DNA from: an uncultured Clostridia bacterium | Lineage (GTDB): Bacteria > Bacillota > Clostridia > Oscillospirales > Ruminococcaceae | Assembly (NCBI GenBank): GCA_947168885.1 | Contig: CAMVNQ010000008.1 | Location: forward strand, 113,207-177,206 | DNA length: 64,000 bases | Direction of reading: 5' to 3' | Shown: positions 9,969 through 20,097 of the stretch, piece by piece | How the letters are laid out: each line of letters starts with the position of its first letter | Position numbering within the stretch: position 1 is the first letter of the stretch | The notes under the pieces: generated by a model | Told to the model about the DNA's origin: nothing | The model's input: the letters and a program-made list of their open reading frames with translations, nothing else | Databases searched by the model: none | Translations under genes and position numbers: made by a program

Positions 9969-10016
9969 CCGGAAATCTGTACGTACATTTTTGGCTTTGT
10001 ACTTTACAGATTCCGG
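9969..10016 (-). terminator. Hairpin terminator after the AraC-type regulator gene; contains an AraR-like palindrome
   Basis: Arms 9969-9981 and 10005-10016 (CCGGAAATCTGTA with TACAGATTCCGG, one bulge) form a strong stem; on the minus strand it is followed by TGCTTTTCTTTG. The arm and loop also contain the palindrome TGTACGTACA at 9978-9987, which resembles the known AraR operator core, so the site may have a second role. Confidence 0.6.
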
Positions 10017-10043
10017 AGCCGGATATTTATACTATAGATAATC

Positions 10044-10892
10044 TCAATAATCAGTTTTGGCCGAAAGCCTGTATTCTTTCGGAGACATACCGCTGAAGGC
10101 ATGGAAGCATCTGCTGAAATAAAGTCTGTCCTCAAAGCCTATCCGGCCGGCTATTTCACCGACGGGAAGGAGCGTAGATCGCAGAAGATAAGCGGCAACC
10201 TGCATTCTGTGGGCGTTGTGGTACTGCTGCATAGTGGTTCCGTAAGCTTGCTTGAATATAGCCGCCATGCGCTTATAGCTCAGGTAGAACTCCTTTTCAA
10301 GCTTCTCTGTGCTGAACGGTTCGGCATAGTGCTTTTCAAGCCATGAACGGATATTTCGGGTGATCGAGCAGTCGTTTTTATCCATATACTTCGCAAGAGC
10401 GATGTCCGCGAGAAAAGAGTAAAACATACTGTTTATCCTCATTCTTTTGAGCTCGTCTCCGATTCGGCAGTAGTCCACGAGTTCCGCAAATCTGCGCTCG
10501 ATATACCCGCCTTTCAGACCTCCGAGCTTTTTGGGCAGTATCTCATAAGAACGCAGCGGCTTGTTCAGCACGAGCGGAGAAGAATCCGGCTCGAACCGCG
10601 GAGTGTCGTCGGTCGGTTCGTCGAGATAGAAATGCGCATAATACCACTTTGTGCCGCGTTGAGTCTCCTTGACACCGTAATGCCGTATGTGATGCTTCAG
10701 GAAGAGAAGCTCTCCCTCGTTTATGTCGTAATCCGTCCCGTCCTCTGAAACATACATCGTTCCCTCAACGACGTATATGAGGTCGTTGAATTCGAGGACT
10801 CTGTCAAGATGATAGAAAGGATCTATCGCTGCGAGATAGTCACAGGCACAGACTATCGGCTGAGATGTTGATGATAAAATTATTTCGTTCAA
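10044..10892 (-). CDS. AraC family transcriptional regulator
   Basis: 282 residues from a TTG start chosen because GGAG lies seven bases upstream; the frame is open far beyond it but that part is low-complexity and covers the divergent promoters. The N-terminal half (about 10-130) is a cupin-like sugar-sensing domain (LIYVVEGTMYVSEDGTDYDINEGELLF split across two strands). The last ~100 residues carry two helix-turn-helix motifs of the AraC/XylS type (YLSYKRMAAIFKQAYG; VGEIAGRIGFEDRLYFSRCF). A good promoter for it, TTGACA-17-TATAAT, occupies 10948-10976. It probably activates both the GH43 and GH127 operons through the shared motif, and the copy at 10902-10929 lies just downstream of its own start site, suggesting self-repression. 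Confidence 0.9.
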   Translation of the reverse strand: MNEIILSSTSQPIVCACDYLAAIDPFYHLDRVLEFNDLIYVVEGTMYVSEDGTDYDINEGELLFLKHHIRHYGVKETQRGTKWYYAHFYLDEPTDDTPRFEPDSSPLVLNKPLRSYEILPKKLGGLKGGYIERRFAELVDYCRIGDELKRMRINSMFYSFLADIALAKYMDKNDCSITRNIRSWLEKHYAEPFSTEKLEKEFYLSYKRMAAIFKQAYGTTMQQYHNAHRMQVAAYLLRSTLLPVGEIAGRIGFEDRLYFSRCFHAFSGMSPKEYRLSAKTDY

Positions 10893-10901
10893 GATTATAC
10901 T

Positions 10902-10976
10902 CCATATCCGCAAGAATATTGTCCATTGATTTTTGCTGTATGATACAATTATAATAAAACTACGCACAAATGTCAA
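10902..10976. promoter_or_regulatory. Divergent overlapping promoters for araC-type gene and GH127 operon, with shared operator
   Basis: Plus strand: CCATAT at 10902-10907 and AAGAATATTGTCCATTGA at 10912-10929 run into -35 TTGATT (10926-10931), 18 bases from -10 TATAAT (10950-10955), serving the GH127 operon. Minus strand: TTGACA (10971-10976) and TATAAT (10948-10953), spacing 17, serving the regulator gene. The two -10 boxes overlap by four bases, so the promoters should exclude each other. Confidence 0.7.
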
Positions 10977-11114
10977 TACAAAAATGCAATTCTGGCAAAA
11001 TATGTATTGTCGATCCGGACGAATTCTGGTAATGTCTGTTGCACTGAAAAACTGTTTTTTATATAGATAATAATCTCTGATACAGGCTGACAGACGGAAA
11101 GGCGGACACTTTTT

Positions 11115-13019
11115 ATGAAAAAACAGCACCAGATAAAACAAGGAGCTTACAGATCGGATGGTTTTATTGCGAAATATCAGAAGCTTGTAAGCGGCACGGT
11201 CCTTCCGTATCAGTATGATGTGCTGAACGACAGGGCGGAGGGCGCGGAAAAAAGCCATGTCATACAAAACTTCATCAATGCAGGCAAAGCCGTGCGCGGC
11301 GAAGACGCAGGCGACGGTTTCTACGGAATGGTGTTCCAGGACAGCGACGCGGCAAAATGGATCGAGGCAGCGGCGTATTCTCTCGGCAATTTTTCTGACC
11401 CTGTGCTCGAAAAACAGGTCGATGACCTTATAGATATAATAGCCGAAGCGCAGGACGCCGACGGTTATCTCGACACATATTTTACCATAAAGGATAAGGA
11501 CAAGCGCTGGACGAATCTTCTCGAAGCCCACGAGCTATACTGCGCAGGACACATGATAGAAGCCGCCTGCGCGTATTACGAATCCTGCGGAAAGCGGAAG
11601 CTGCTCGATGTGATGCAGAAAAACACCGATCTGCTGTACAAAGTGTTCATTGAGGAACATCACGGCGGATTCCCGGGACATCCGGAGATAGAGCTCGCTC
11701 TTATGAAGATGTATCGTATCACGGGAGCCGAAAAGTGCCTTTATCTCGCGGAATACTTTATAAATACACGCGGTACCGATACGGATTTCTACAAACGTGA
11801 ATGCGAAGCGCGCAAATGGAAGGTCTGGGGGGCCGACCCGGGCAACGGCGAATATCAGCAGAGCAATATACCGCTTCGTAAAGCGGAGCGGGCGACAGGT
11901 CACGCGGTGCGCGCCGTATATCTCTATACCGGAATGGCGGATCTCGCAGCCGAGACCGGTGACAGTGAGCTTTTTGAAGCCTGCCGCCGCCTGTGGGACA
12001 GCATTACGAAAAAGCAGATGTACGTTACCGGCGGTATAGGCTCGACAGTTCACGGCGAAGCTTTCAGCACGGACTATGATCTCCCGCCCGATACGGCATA
12101 CGCCGAGACCTGTGCTTCGATAGGTCTTATGTTCTTTGCCTCGCGTATGCTCGAAAACGAAGTCAGCGGCGAATATGCCGATATCATGGAACAGGCGTTC
12201 TACAACACTGTGCTTGCAGGTATGCAGCTCGACGGCAAACGGTTCTTTTATGTGAACCCTCTTGAAGTCGTTCCGGGAATATCGGGTGTTGCGCCTACAC
12301 ACAGACACGATCTTACGCAGCGCCCCGGCTGGTACGCCTGCGCCTGCTGCCCTCCCAATGTGGCGAGACTTATATCTTCTTTCGGAAAATACGCTTACGG
12401 CGAGAACGGCGATACTGTGTTCTGTCACCTGTTCGCAGCCGGTACGGCAGGTTTTGAGAACGGTATGAAGCTGGCCTGCGAATCCGAATATCCGTACGGT
12501 TTTACCGTAAAATATAAGATCTCGGGCAGCGGCAGACTTGCTGTAAGGATACCTCGCTGGAGTCCTGAATACACGCTTACGGTCAACGGAAAAAGCTTCG
12601 CCGGCGCTCCGGAAAACGGTTATGTATATATCCCCGTTTCCGGAGAAGCGGAGATAGTTCTTACTCTTGACGACAAGCCCCGTTTCATATATGCTTCACC
12701 AAAAGTGCCGAGACTCACGGGATACACAGCGATATGCAGAGGTCCGCTGGTATTCTGCTTCGAAGGTGCCGACAATGACGGAGATGTGCTTTCCCTTAAA
12801 CTTGATACCGAGAGCGGCATTGCCGTTAAAGAAGAGCCTGAACTGCTCGGCGGCACGGTAAGGCTTGAGATACCCGCAGTGAGAGTATCGCAGGCCGAGG
12901 AACTGTATTCCTCAGCGAGCCCCGTGGAAACTCCCTGTACAGCGCACGCCGTACCATATTACACATGGGGCAACAGGGGAGAAAATCAGATGAGAGTATG
13001 GCTTCCCGTTAAGAAATAA
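11115..13019 (+). CDS. GH127 beta-L-arabinofuranosidase
   Basis: 634 residues, the usual length, with no signal peptide, hence cytoplasmic. The catalytic and zinc residues known for Bifidobacterium HypBA1 align by eye: acid/base Glu315 ([12 protein letters not shown]), zinc ligands Glu331 and Cys333 (YAETCAS), nucleophile Cys411 with Cys412 (ACACCPPN). The enzyme releases beta-L-arabinofuranose from small arabinosides such as those of hydroxyproline-rich glycoproteins or arabinan side chains. First gene of the plus-strand operon with GH51 (36 bases downstream). The 5' leader from the predicted start site is about 150 bases. Confidence 0.95.
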   Translation: MKKQHQIKQGAYRSDGFIAKYQKLVSGTVLPYQYDVLNDRAEGAEKSHVIQNFINAGKAVRGEDAGDGFYGMVFQDSDAAKWIEAAAYSLGNFSDPVLEKQVDDLIDIIAEAQDADGYLDTYFTIKDKDKRWTNLLEAHELYCAGHMIEAACAYYESCGKRKLLDVMQKNTDLLYKVFIEEHHGGFPGHPEIELALMKMYRITGAEKCLYLAEYFINTRGTDTDFYKRECEARKWKVWGADPGNGEYQQSNIPLRKAERATGHAVRAVYLYTGMADLAAETGDSELFEACRRLWDSITKKQMYVTGGIGSTVHGEAFSTDYDLPPDTAYAETCASIGLMFFASRMLENEVSGEYADIMEQAFYNTVLAGMQLDGKRFFYVNPLEVVPGISGVAPTHRHDLTQRPGWYACACCPPNVARLISSFGKYAYGENGDTVFCHLFAAGTAGFENGMKLACESEYPYGFTVKYKISGSGRLAVRIPRWSPEYTLTVNGKSFAGAPENGYVYIPVSGEAEIVLTLDDKPRFIYASPKVPRLTGYTAICRGPLVFCFEGADNDGDVLSLKLDTESGIAVKEEPELLGGTVRLEIPAVRVSQAEELYSSASPVETPCTAHAVPYYTWGNRGENQMRVWLPVKK

Positions 13020-13054
13020 GCATACAGACCGAACCTTTATTCAGGAGGAACACT

Positions 13055-14518
13055 ATGAGAACACTAAATGCAGCTGTAAACACATTTGACAAAAGATCAC
13101 ACATAAACCGTGAAATATACGGACATTTTTCAGAGCATCTCGGAAGATGCATCTATGACGGCATCTTCGTCGGAGAAAACTCTCCGATCCAAAACACGAA
13201 CGGAGTAAGAAACGATATCATCGAAGCATTCAGGCAGATAAAAATGCCGGTGCTGCGCTGGCCGGGCGGCTGTTTTGCGGACGAATACCACTGGCGCGAC
13301 GGTATAGGTGAGAAAGCCGGACGCAAGAAAATGGTAAATACCCACTGGGGCGGAGTTACCGAGGACAACTCGTTCGGCACCAACGAGTTTTTCAATATGT
13401 GCGAGGTGATAGGGTGTGAACCGTATCTCTGCGGTAATGTTGGCAGCGGCACTGTGGAAGAGCTTGCCGACTGGATAGAGTACATAACCTTTGACGGCAT
13501 ATCACCCATGGCAGATCTGCGCCGTAAGAACGGCAGAGAAAAGCCGTGGAAACTGAAATACCTCGGTATAGGGAACGAAAACTGGGGATGCGGCGGAAAT
13601 ATGCGTCCCGAATATTATGCAGACCTCTACCGCAGATTCCAGACATACTGCCGCAATTTCAGCGGCAATGAGCTTTATAAGATAGCGGGCGGTCCGAACG
13701 TTGATGATTACCATTGGACAGACGTGCTTATGAGTATAATAAACGACTCGCACGCAAAAGCTATCTCGCTGCACTACTACACTATACCTTCGGGCGATTT
13801 CTGGAACAAGGGCAGTGCGACGAAGTTCAGCGACGAGGAATACTACAAGACCATAGCACAGGCTTTACGTATAGACAGACTCATCGAAAAGCACAGTGCG
13901 ATAATGAAGAAATACAGCGACAACATGAAGCTTGTGGTAGATGAATGGGGCTGCTGGTTCAACGTCGAGGAAGGCACGAACCCCGGCTTCCTCTTCCAGC
14001 AGAACACAATGCGCGATGCTATAGTTGCGGCAGTCAGCCTCAATATTTTCAATCAGCGTTCGGATATAGTAAGCATGGCAAATCTCGCGCAGGCGGTAAA
14101 TGTGCTTCAGTGCCTTGTTATGACCGAAGGTGACAAGCTTCTGAAAACTCCGACTTATCATGTGTTTGATATGTTCAGTACGCATCAGGACGCTGAGCTT
14201 CTCTACAGCTATACCGATAACACCGAGACAAACGGAATTCCCGCTGTTTCACAGTCCGTTTCCATGGACAAGGACGGTAAGATCACCATGACTTTTGCGA
14301 ATGCGTCTCTTGGAGAAGATTTCGAGGTAGATTGCGCGATAGTCGGTACGGCTCCGAAGAAAGCTGAAGCGCGCATACTTACCGGTGATGTAAGAGCGTT
14401 CAACGATTTCACATCTCCCGAAAAGCTCGTTCCCACAGAACACAAAGCGGATATCACAGACAAAGGCGTTAAGTTCACTCTGCCGAAATGCTCCGTTGTA
14501 AGCATTTTGCTTTCGTAA
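13055..14518 (+). CDS. GH51 alpha-L-arabinofuranosidase, cytoplasmic
   Basis: 487 residues, typical for intracellular AbfA enzymes, no signal peptide. Acid/base Glu175 in GIGNENWG and nucleophile Glu297 in VVDEWG match the positions of the Geobacillus enzyme (about 175 and 294). It releases L-arabinose from imported arabino-oligosaccharides. AGGAGG ribosome site 7 bases before the ATG. It follows the GH127 gene closely, so beta- and alpha-linked arabinofuranose can be removed by products of one transcript. No arabinose isomerase, kinase or epimerase is in this window. Confidence 0.96.
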   Translation: MRTLNAAVNTFDKRSHINREIYGHFSEHLGRCIYDGIFVGENSPIQNTNGVRNDIIEAFRQIKMPVLRWPGGCFADEYHWRDGIGEKAGRKKMVNTHWGGVTEDNSFGTNEFFNMCEVIGCEPYLCGNVGSGTVEELADWIEYITFDGISPMADLRRKNGREKPWKLKYLGIGNENWGCGGNMRPEYYADLYRRFQTYCRNFSGNELYKIAGGPNVDDYHWTDVLMSIINDSHAKAISLHYYTIPSGDFWNKGSATKFSDEEYYKTIAQALRIDRLIEKHSAIMKKYSDNMKLVVDEWGCWFNVEEGTNPGFLFQQNTMRDAIVAAVSLNIFNQRSDIVSMANLAQAVNVLQCLVMTEGDKLLKTPTYHVFDMFSTHQDAELLYSYTDNTETNGIPAVSQSVSMDKDGKITMTFANASLGEDFEVDCAIVGTAPKKAEARILTGDVRAFNDFTSPEKLVPTEHKADITDKGVKFTLPKCSVVSILLS

Positions 14519-14604
14519 AAACGGGGCAGGGCAGAAAAAGGCAGCCAATAACTGTCCGTCTCTTTCAACTCTGATATTCTTGCCGGTACAGGAGGTGACA
14601 AGCT

Positions 14605-15969
14605 GTGAACAACAAGAGAAACGGCAGTCTGACCGACAGGCTCTCGTTCTGTTTTGGTGCGCTTTTCGCCTTCCTTATGATCGCAATACCGCTTATCGCC
14701 GGTTTCTGTGTTTACGGCAAAAGCATCTCAGATTATACTGAACACAGCAAAGACGACCTTGAACATATCTCGTCGCTGCTTACGGACAACGTGTTCACAG
14801 GCGGTTGCGGTGAAGACTCCGCGGGTCTTGCGGAACGGATAAGAAGTGAATTCGGGCTGCTGTTCATAAGCAGCATCGTGACCGCGGAGAATAATTCAAA
14901 AATAATGTTTGTTTCGGAAGCGGTAAGTACTTCTGAAGACGCGGATATATACGCCGTTCCTTACGCTCCGTATTATAAGGACGTATCCCCGGAGATCACA
15001 AAGGTGCTTTCGGAAGCATGGGAAAACGGAACAGCGGTCAGTCTTCATGATATTTACGGCGGCAAATTCGGGAAAGCTCTTGTTTGCTATAAATCGTTCC
15101 GTGACGAGAACGGCGGAGCCGGTATAATGTGCGTGGGCTCTGATATTGCTCCGGCGGAACGGGATGCATTTTTTGACGCTCTCATGCTCGGGCTTATCCT
15201 TGAAGCGATCACGGCCGCTGCCGGCGTATTTGGCATGAGATTTATCGGCAGACATTGCATTATGCGGCTGAAGCGGTTATCGGACAGCATAGAAGAATAT
15301 ACCCGCATAAAAGACCCCGTTATTGCCGAACAGATAAGGCAGAGCGAGAAAGGCGGCGATGAGATAGCTGTACTTTCACAGCAGACCGCTTCAATGATAT
15401 CGGAGCTGCAGAACCATATCGACAGGATAATGAAAATATCGGGCGAACTTCTGACCGCAAACGAACGAGTTGAGAAATTCAGCGAGCTTGCACGAAAGGA
15501 TGCTCTTACGGGACTTGAGAACAAAATGGCTTATTATGAAGCCGTAAACAGGCTCGACAACCTCATAAAGAACGGTAAAGCGGAATTTGCATTTGTCGTG
15601 ATAGACCTCAACTACCTTAAGCGCATCAATGACGAATGCGGGCATAATCACGGCGACGCCATGATAAAGAAGCTGGCTGAGCTCATAAAGGAATTCTTCC
15701 GCAACTGCGGCTCCTACCGTATAGGAGGGGACGAATTTGCCGTGATAATAGAAGGTCCTGAGTCCAAAAAGGCTCTGACGCTTGTTTCAAAATTCCGTGA
15801 GATGCTTGATGAAGGAGCTGTGGCCGGATATAAGAGATTCCCGTCCGCAGCGGTAGGCTGCGCCAATTACAGAGCCGGAACAGATACCGACACAAAAGAT
15901 GTTTTTGACCGCGCAGACAATGAAATGTACGGCAGCAAGATACAAATGAAGGCTGTGCGAAAAGACTGA
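14605..15969 (+). CDS. Membrane GGDEF-domain diguanylate cyclase
   Basis: 454 residues from a GTG start six bases after AGGAGGTGA. One membrane helix near 12-35, an extracytoplasmic sensor region (about 40-190, Cache-like by layout), a second helix (about 195-215), a coiled linker, and a GGDEF domain (about 295-450) with an intact active site GGDEF at 374-378. The inhibitory RxxD site is absent at the expected position. Expected product is cyclic di-GMP. It lies between the GH51 and AraR-like genes on the same strand with 86 and 98-base gaps, so it may be co-transcribed with arabinose functions, which is unusual. Confidence 0.85.
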   Translation: MNNKRNGSLTDRLSFCFGALFAFLMIAIPLIAGFCVYGKSISDYTEHSKDDLEHISSLLTDNVFTGGCGEDSAGLAERIRSEFGLLFISSIVTAENNSKIMFVSEAVSTSEDADIYAVPYAPYYKDVSPEITKVLSEAWENGTAVSLHDIYGGKFGKALVCYKSFRDENGGAGIMCVGSDIAPAERDAFFDALMLGLILEAITAAAGVFGMRFIGRHCIMRLKRLSDSIEEYTRIKDPVIAEQIRQSEKGGDEIAVLSQQTASMISELQNHIDRIMKISGELLTANERVEKFSELARKDALTGLENKMAYYEAVNRLDNLIKNGKAEFAFVVIDLNYLKRINDECGHNHGDAMIKKLAELIKEFFRNCGSYRIGGDEFAVIIEGPESKKALTLVSKFREMLDEGAVAGYKRFPSAAVGCANYRAGTDTDTKDVFDRADNEMYGSKIQMKAVRKD

Positions 15970-16067
15970 CCGGGCCCGTTGTTTTCTTTGCTCCGGACCA
16001 CAGCGTCACGGCCGGCCGCTGCAGATCGTATGATGCTGCCGCGTGTAGAATCAAAAGAGGAACTTGT

Positions 16068-17150
16068 ATGGAAGATTACAAATATACGGCTATCATTGAT
16101 TGGACTGTGAATTACATAAAAGACAATCATCTTAAGCCCGATGACAGATTTTTTACCGAAAACGAACTGTGTACAATGCATAATGTGAGCAGGCAGACAG
16201 TAAGACAGGCGTTGATGAAGCTTGAAAGCGACAACGTCATAAAACGTGTCCGAGGAAGCGGTACATTTGTAAGCGGCGGTATTCGTATCGCGCCTTCTGT
16301 TACGGGAACTGTCGGAGTGGTTTCAACTTATTTCAGCGACTATATCTTTCCGCACATCATCACCGGAGCACAGAGAGTCCTGGATAAAGCCGGCTGCCCT
16401 GTACAGATCGCGATAACGCATAACCTCGGCGCGGAAGAGGCACAGGCACTCAGAAATATGCTGGCGTGCGGTGTCCGCGGGCTTATAGTCGAGCCCTCGG
16501 GAAGCGCTCTTCCGAACATGAATACAAAGCTTTACGAGCTTATACGGCAAAGCGGTATCCCGCTTGTTTTCTTCAATGCAAAATACGAGTGGTCGGCTGC
16601 CCCGTGTGTGGCAATGGACGATATTGCAGCCGGAAAAATAGTTACTGACTATCTTTTCGACTGTGGGCATAAAAAGATCGCCGGACTCTTCGTTTTCGAC
16701 AATATACAGGGTCATAAACGTTACAGCGGCTTTATGGAGAGCTGTATCTCGCACGGTGAGACGGATGCGGAAAAGAATGTACTCTGGTATGCGGCGGGCA
16801 ACCGCTCGAAGATATTTTCGTATGAAAAAAAGCACATTCTCAATATGCTCGAAAACTCAACGGCGGTCGTGTGCTATAACGATCTGCTTGCGCTTGAGCT
16901 CCTGAAATTCTGCCGCAAAAACGGGATACGTGTCCCCGAAGATATTTCCGTCGTAGGCATAGACGACTCGAAATATGCGGCTTTATGCGATGTGCCGCTT
17001 ACGACGGTCCATCACCCGCACAGTATTCTCGGCGAGGCTGCCGCAGAAACATTGCTTCATATTATGGAAAAGCCCGATCTTGAACTGCAGGATATACTTT
17101 TCACCCCGGAACTTGTTGTGAGGGACTCGGTGAAAATGCTGAACGTATGA
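16068..17150 (+). CDS. GntR-LacI hybrid regulator, AraR type
   Basis: 360 residues. Residues about 5-72 are a GntR winged helix (FTENELCTMHNVSRQTVRQALMKLE; VRGSGTFV); the rest is a LacI/periplasmic-binding effector domain (VVGIDDSKYA; DLLALELLKF). This architecture is that of AraR, the L-arabinose-sensing repressor of Firmicutes. Last gene of the operon, followed by a strong terminator. The palindrome TGTACGTACA at 9978-9987 is the only AraR-like box noticed. Repression of the arabinose genes with release by arabinose is inferred from the family. Confidence 0.85.
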   Translation: MEDYKYTAIIDWTVNYIKDNHLKPDDRFFTENELCTMHNVSRQTVRQALMKLESDNVIKRVRGSGTFVSGGIRIAPSVTGTVGVVSTYFSDYIFPHIITGAQRVLDKAGCPVQIAITHNLGAEEAQALRNMLACGVRGLIVEPSGSALPNMNTKLYELIRQSGIPLVFFNAKYEWSAAPCVAMDDIAAGKIVTDYLFDCGHKKIAGLFVFDNIQGHKRYSGFMESCISHGETDAEKNVLWYAAGNRSKIFSYEKKHILNMLENSTAVVCYNDLLALELLKFCRKNGIRVPEDISVVGIDDSKYAALCDVPLTTVHHPHSILGEAAAETLLHIMEKPDLELQDILFTPELVVRDSVKMLNV

Positions 17151-17164
17151 TATATATACAGAAC

Positions 17165-17202
17165 GCCCGTACGCGGTATTATCCGCGTACGGGCACCTTT
17201 TT
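17165..17202. terminator. Bidirectional Rho-independent terminator
   Basis: A perfect 12-bp stem (17165-17176 with 17183-17194, GCCCGTACGCGG) with a six-base loop and TTTTT at 17198-17202. It separates the plus-strand arabinose operon from the convergent GH51 lipoprotein gene, whose stop codon lies in the T run. Confidence 0.9.
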
Positions 17203-20071
17203 ATCCCCTGTGTATTCTCAGTACCGTCACCGAAAGCGGTGAAACGGTGTAATTGAATTTGTCCGATACACCTTCGACAGATGATGTTTTCAGCGTTAAG
17301 ACCTCCGGCTTGCCGAGCTTGTTGTCCGCCGTAATGCTGTCTGCCGCAGCGATCTCAACATCTGCCGCTCCGGTGAGCTTGCCCGCGTTCTGAATATCTA
17401 TCGCAAAAGTTTTTTCAGCGTCCTTTTCGTTCACGAGCTTTACGATAATATCTCCCGTGTCGTCTGTGCTTACGACCTGATACACTTCGGATTCTGTTGT
17501 TTCCGGAATGTCATAGTCTATCATCAGCCTGTCGTCCATATAGCACTTCACATTGCTTCCCGAAACGACTATTTTCAGGGAATAGGCAGTGCCTGTCTTT
17601 ACCGCGCACTGCTTTACCGTTCCGCTTACCTGATCTGACTTCACGCCGTCCTTGACCCTTTGCAGGCAGGACACGGTGTTGTTCCAGCCGCCGATGTTCC
17701 AGAACCAGTTGTTGGTCTTATCTCCGACCGCGAACGGTATAAGGAAGCCTTCCGAGCCGGAAGTCTTTGTCGCTTCGAGGGTATAGGTGTAGTTCGTACG
17801 GCTCCCGGTCCCGAAATAGACGGCTGAGCCTGTTGTGGCGTAAAGGTTGGTGTTCGTGGTAATTGCGGACTGTTCAAGAACGCCGTTCTTTACAGCCCAG
17901 CTGCCATCCGAGACTTTCTGCCGGTTTATGTTGTTGTCTGCGGAAAAATCGTCCTCTGCGACAACTTCGCCTGTGTCGTTGTCAACTATCTTCACATTGT
18001 CGAATACTGCGGCGGTATTCCATGTTCCGACACCGACTTTTCCCGCAAATGTGTCAGACTCCGTTATCTTCGCGCCCTCGGTCTCTGATTCCAGAAGCGC
18101 ACTTCCGGCATTGCGCGAGAATATCTGCTGTATGTAGTAGTTTACAGAGCAGGTGACGGTGCTGTTATTGAACCAGATAAGATCGGGTGCCCAATGCGTT
18201 GCGGTAAGATTGCCGAAGAGCGGCGCGTAAGCTGCCAGCTTCACGATGTCGCCGTTGCGTTCAAGTCCTGTCATATACGCAGCTTCGGCAAGCGCAGCTT
18301 TCATATTGTTGGACTGCGCCGCGTATTCGCCGAGAAATACGGGGATACCGCCGCCGTAGAGCGATGTTGTCATTCTGTCCGTTTCACGGCTGTAGTTCGT
18401 CTCGTCGTAATAATCGGTATGTCCGAGGAACCATTCGGGCGCATTGTAATAATGATGATCTATAAGTCCCGCAAAATCGGTGATCTCCTTGTATTTCCCG
18501 TCGTCGAGCTGCTCTTTGGCGTATTTGTAAGCGTCGATATACATTCCGTGCCCGCTGTCGCCGTCGTCAGGACCGGCGGTGTATATAAGCTCGATGTCGC
18601 CATACATTTCGGGGTCAGACTTTCCGGCCTCGATAAATGCATCGGCAAAAGCGGTGTATTTTTCAAAGAAATCATAGCCCCAGTTCTCGTTTCCGATACC
18701 GATGTATTTCAGCCGGAAAGGCTCGGGGTGTCCCATTGTTATGCGCACCGTGCCCCATTTTGTCGAGCTGTCGCCGCGGCAGAACTCCACAAGGTCGAGT
18801 GCGTCCTGGATATAGCCGCGGAACTCGTCGCTGTCGATATCCGGTTCGCGTCCGTGACCTTGCGCCATGCAATGCATACCTGCGTTGAGGACGGGGACAG
18901 GCAGTGCGCCCAGATCTTCCGCAAGCAGGAAATATTCGTAAAATCCCAGCCCATAGCTCATGTATGAGGGGTTCGGATCGTTTGATGCGCGCTCGTCCGT
19001 CCAGATATTCTGACCCTGTTTCCTTGCCGCAATATCACCGTATGTGCCGCCGAAGTCAAGCGGTTCGCCGTTTCTTCCGACACCTATCGAATCCTTCCAG
19101 TCGTAAGCGAGCTCAAGTGTATTTCCTTCCGTCACACACCCGCCCGGGAAGCGCAGGAATGTCGGCTCAAGGGCTTCGAGCTTCTCCGCAAGGTCTTTGC
19201 GAAGTCCGTTCTGCCTGCCTTTGTATGTGTCCTGCGGGAACATCGAAACAAAGTCGATATCCGCAGAGCCGTTGTCTATCAGCACTTGCAGTTTTACGTT
19301 CCTGTTGGCGGTCACGGGGGAAGTGAGCGTCACATTGTATTTTTGCCATTCATCGGTGACAGACGGAACAGTTTCTTCGGCAACGATCTCTCCGTCCACA
19401 GTGAGCGCAAAATATACCGCTCCGTTGTAACCGTCAGCTCCGCGGATATATGCGGAAATATCATACGCCGCGTTCTCTGTGACCGCCATTCCGTCAAGAA
19501 AACCTTTGTTTGCGATGCCCGCAAGTTCGCCGGATGTGTTTGAGAGCGTCATATAATTCGGATTGTTCTCGTTGAGCGGCTGATAACTGCCGACTGGAAT
19601 TCCGTCGCCTGTTACGACATTCGCGCTTATCTCGCCGATGTCCGACCAAGCGTGACGTTCGTTGTCCCTTGCGAGTTTCGTGAATTCAAACGAGCGGTTG
19701 CATACCATTTCGGCGTAAAGCCCGCCGTCTGCCGCAAAATTTATATCCTCGATAAAAATCCCGAAAAGCGTATCGCTGATGTCATGCACCGGTGCTTCGG
19801 CATTGATCGTCAGCGCGTAATTTGCGTTTACGGTGTCGTAATCGGATACATTCCCCGGTGTACCGTAAACGCCGGAATGATCGCCTTCCGAAAGCACTCT
19901 GAAGGATTGTACCGGAGCTTCGGAAGTCGTTGCCTGTGCCGTATCGTCAGCCGCTGTTGTCTGTGGTTCGGCGGAACCGCCTGTGTTCTGTGTGTTTTGT
20001 GGCGTGCTGCAGCCCGCAAGACTTGCGGTCAGAACGGCAGAGATAACAATACTCAAAACTTTCTTTTTCAT
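17201..20071 (-). CDS. Surface GH51 alpha-L-arabinofuranosidase lipoprotein with inserted lectin-like domain
   Basis: 956 residues, about twice the cytoplasmic enzyme. Lipobox SLAGC puts Cys21 at the mature N-terminus, followed by a Thr/Ser/Gln-rich linker. A beta-rich carbohydrate-binding-like region (about 160-260) precedes the GH51 barrel with acid/base Glu462 (GIGNENWG) and nucleophile Glu582 (FLGEYAAQ). Residues about 650-840 look like an inserted concanavalin-type/LamG domain (FWNIGGWNNTVSC, YSLKIVVSGSNVKCYMDD), followed by the C-terminal GH51 beta domain. It would trim arabinan at the cell surface. Transcribed alone, with a 300-base structured leader upstream. Confidence 0.92.
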   Translation of the reverse strand: MKKKVLSIVISAVLTASLAGCSTPQNTQNTGGSAEPQTTAADDTAQATTSEAPVQSFRVLSEGDHSGVYGTPGNVSDYDTVNANYALTINAEAPVHDISDTLFGIFIEDINFAADGGLYAEMVCNRSFEFTKLARDNERHAWSDIGEISANVVTGDGIPVGSYQPLNENNPNYMTLSNTSGELAGIANKGFLDGMAVTENAAYDISAYIRGADGYNGAVYFALTVDGEIVAEETVPSVTDEWQKYNVTLTSPVTANRNVKLQVLIDNGSADIDFVSMFPQDTYKGRQNGLRKDLAEKLEALEPTFLRFPGGCVTEGNTLELAYDWKDSIGVGRNGEPLDFGGTYGDIAARKQGQNIWTDERASNDPNPSYMSYGLGFYEYFLLAEDLGALPVPVLNAGMHCMAQGHGREPDIDSDEFRGYIQDALDLVEFCRGDSSTKWGTVRITMGHPEPFRLKYIGIGNENWGYDFFEKYTAFADAFIEAGKSDPEMYGDIELIYTAGPDDGDSGHGMYIDAYKYAKEQLDDGKYKEITDFAGLIDHHYYNAPEWFLGHTDYYDETNYSRETDRMTTSLYGGGIPVFLGEYAAQSNNMKAALAEAAYMTGLERNGDIVKLAAYAPLFGNLTATHWAPDLIWFNNSTVTCSVNYYIQQIFSRNAGSALLESETEGAKITESDTFAGKVGVGTWNTAAVFDNVKIVDNDTGEVVAEDDFSADNNINRQKVSDGSWAVKNGVLEQSAITTNTNLYATTGSAVYFGTGSRTNYTYTLEATKTSGSEGFLIPFAVGDKTNNWFWNIGGWNNTVSCLQRVKDGVKSDQVSGTVKQCAVKTGTAYSLKIVVSGSNVKCYMDDRLMIDYDIPETTESEVYQVVSTDDTGDIIVKLVNEKDAEKTFAIDIQNAGKLTGAADVEIAAADSITADNKLGKPEVLTLKTSSVEGVSDKFNYTVSPLSVTVLRIHRG

Positions 20072-20097
20072 AAATGCCTGCTTTCTCAGAAATTTTC

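Noticed and set aside
10893..11531. N-terminal extension of the AraC-type frame
   Set aside because: Covers the divergent promoters and the GH127 coding region in antisense; a TTG with GGAG at 10892 fits the family start.
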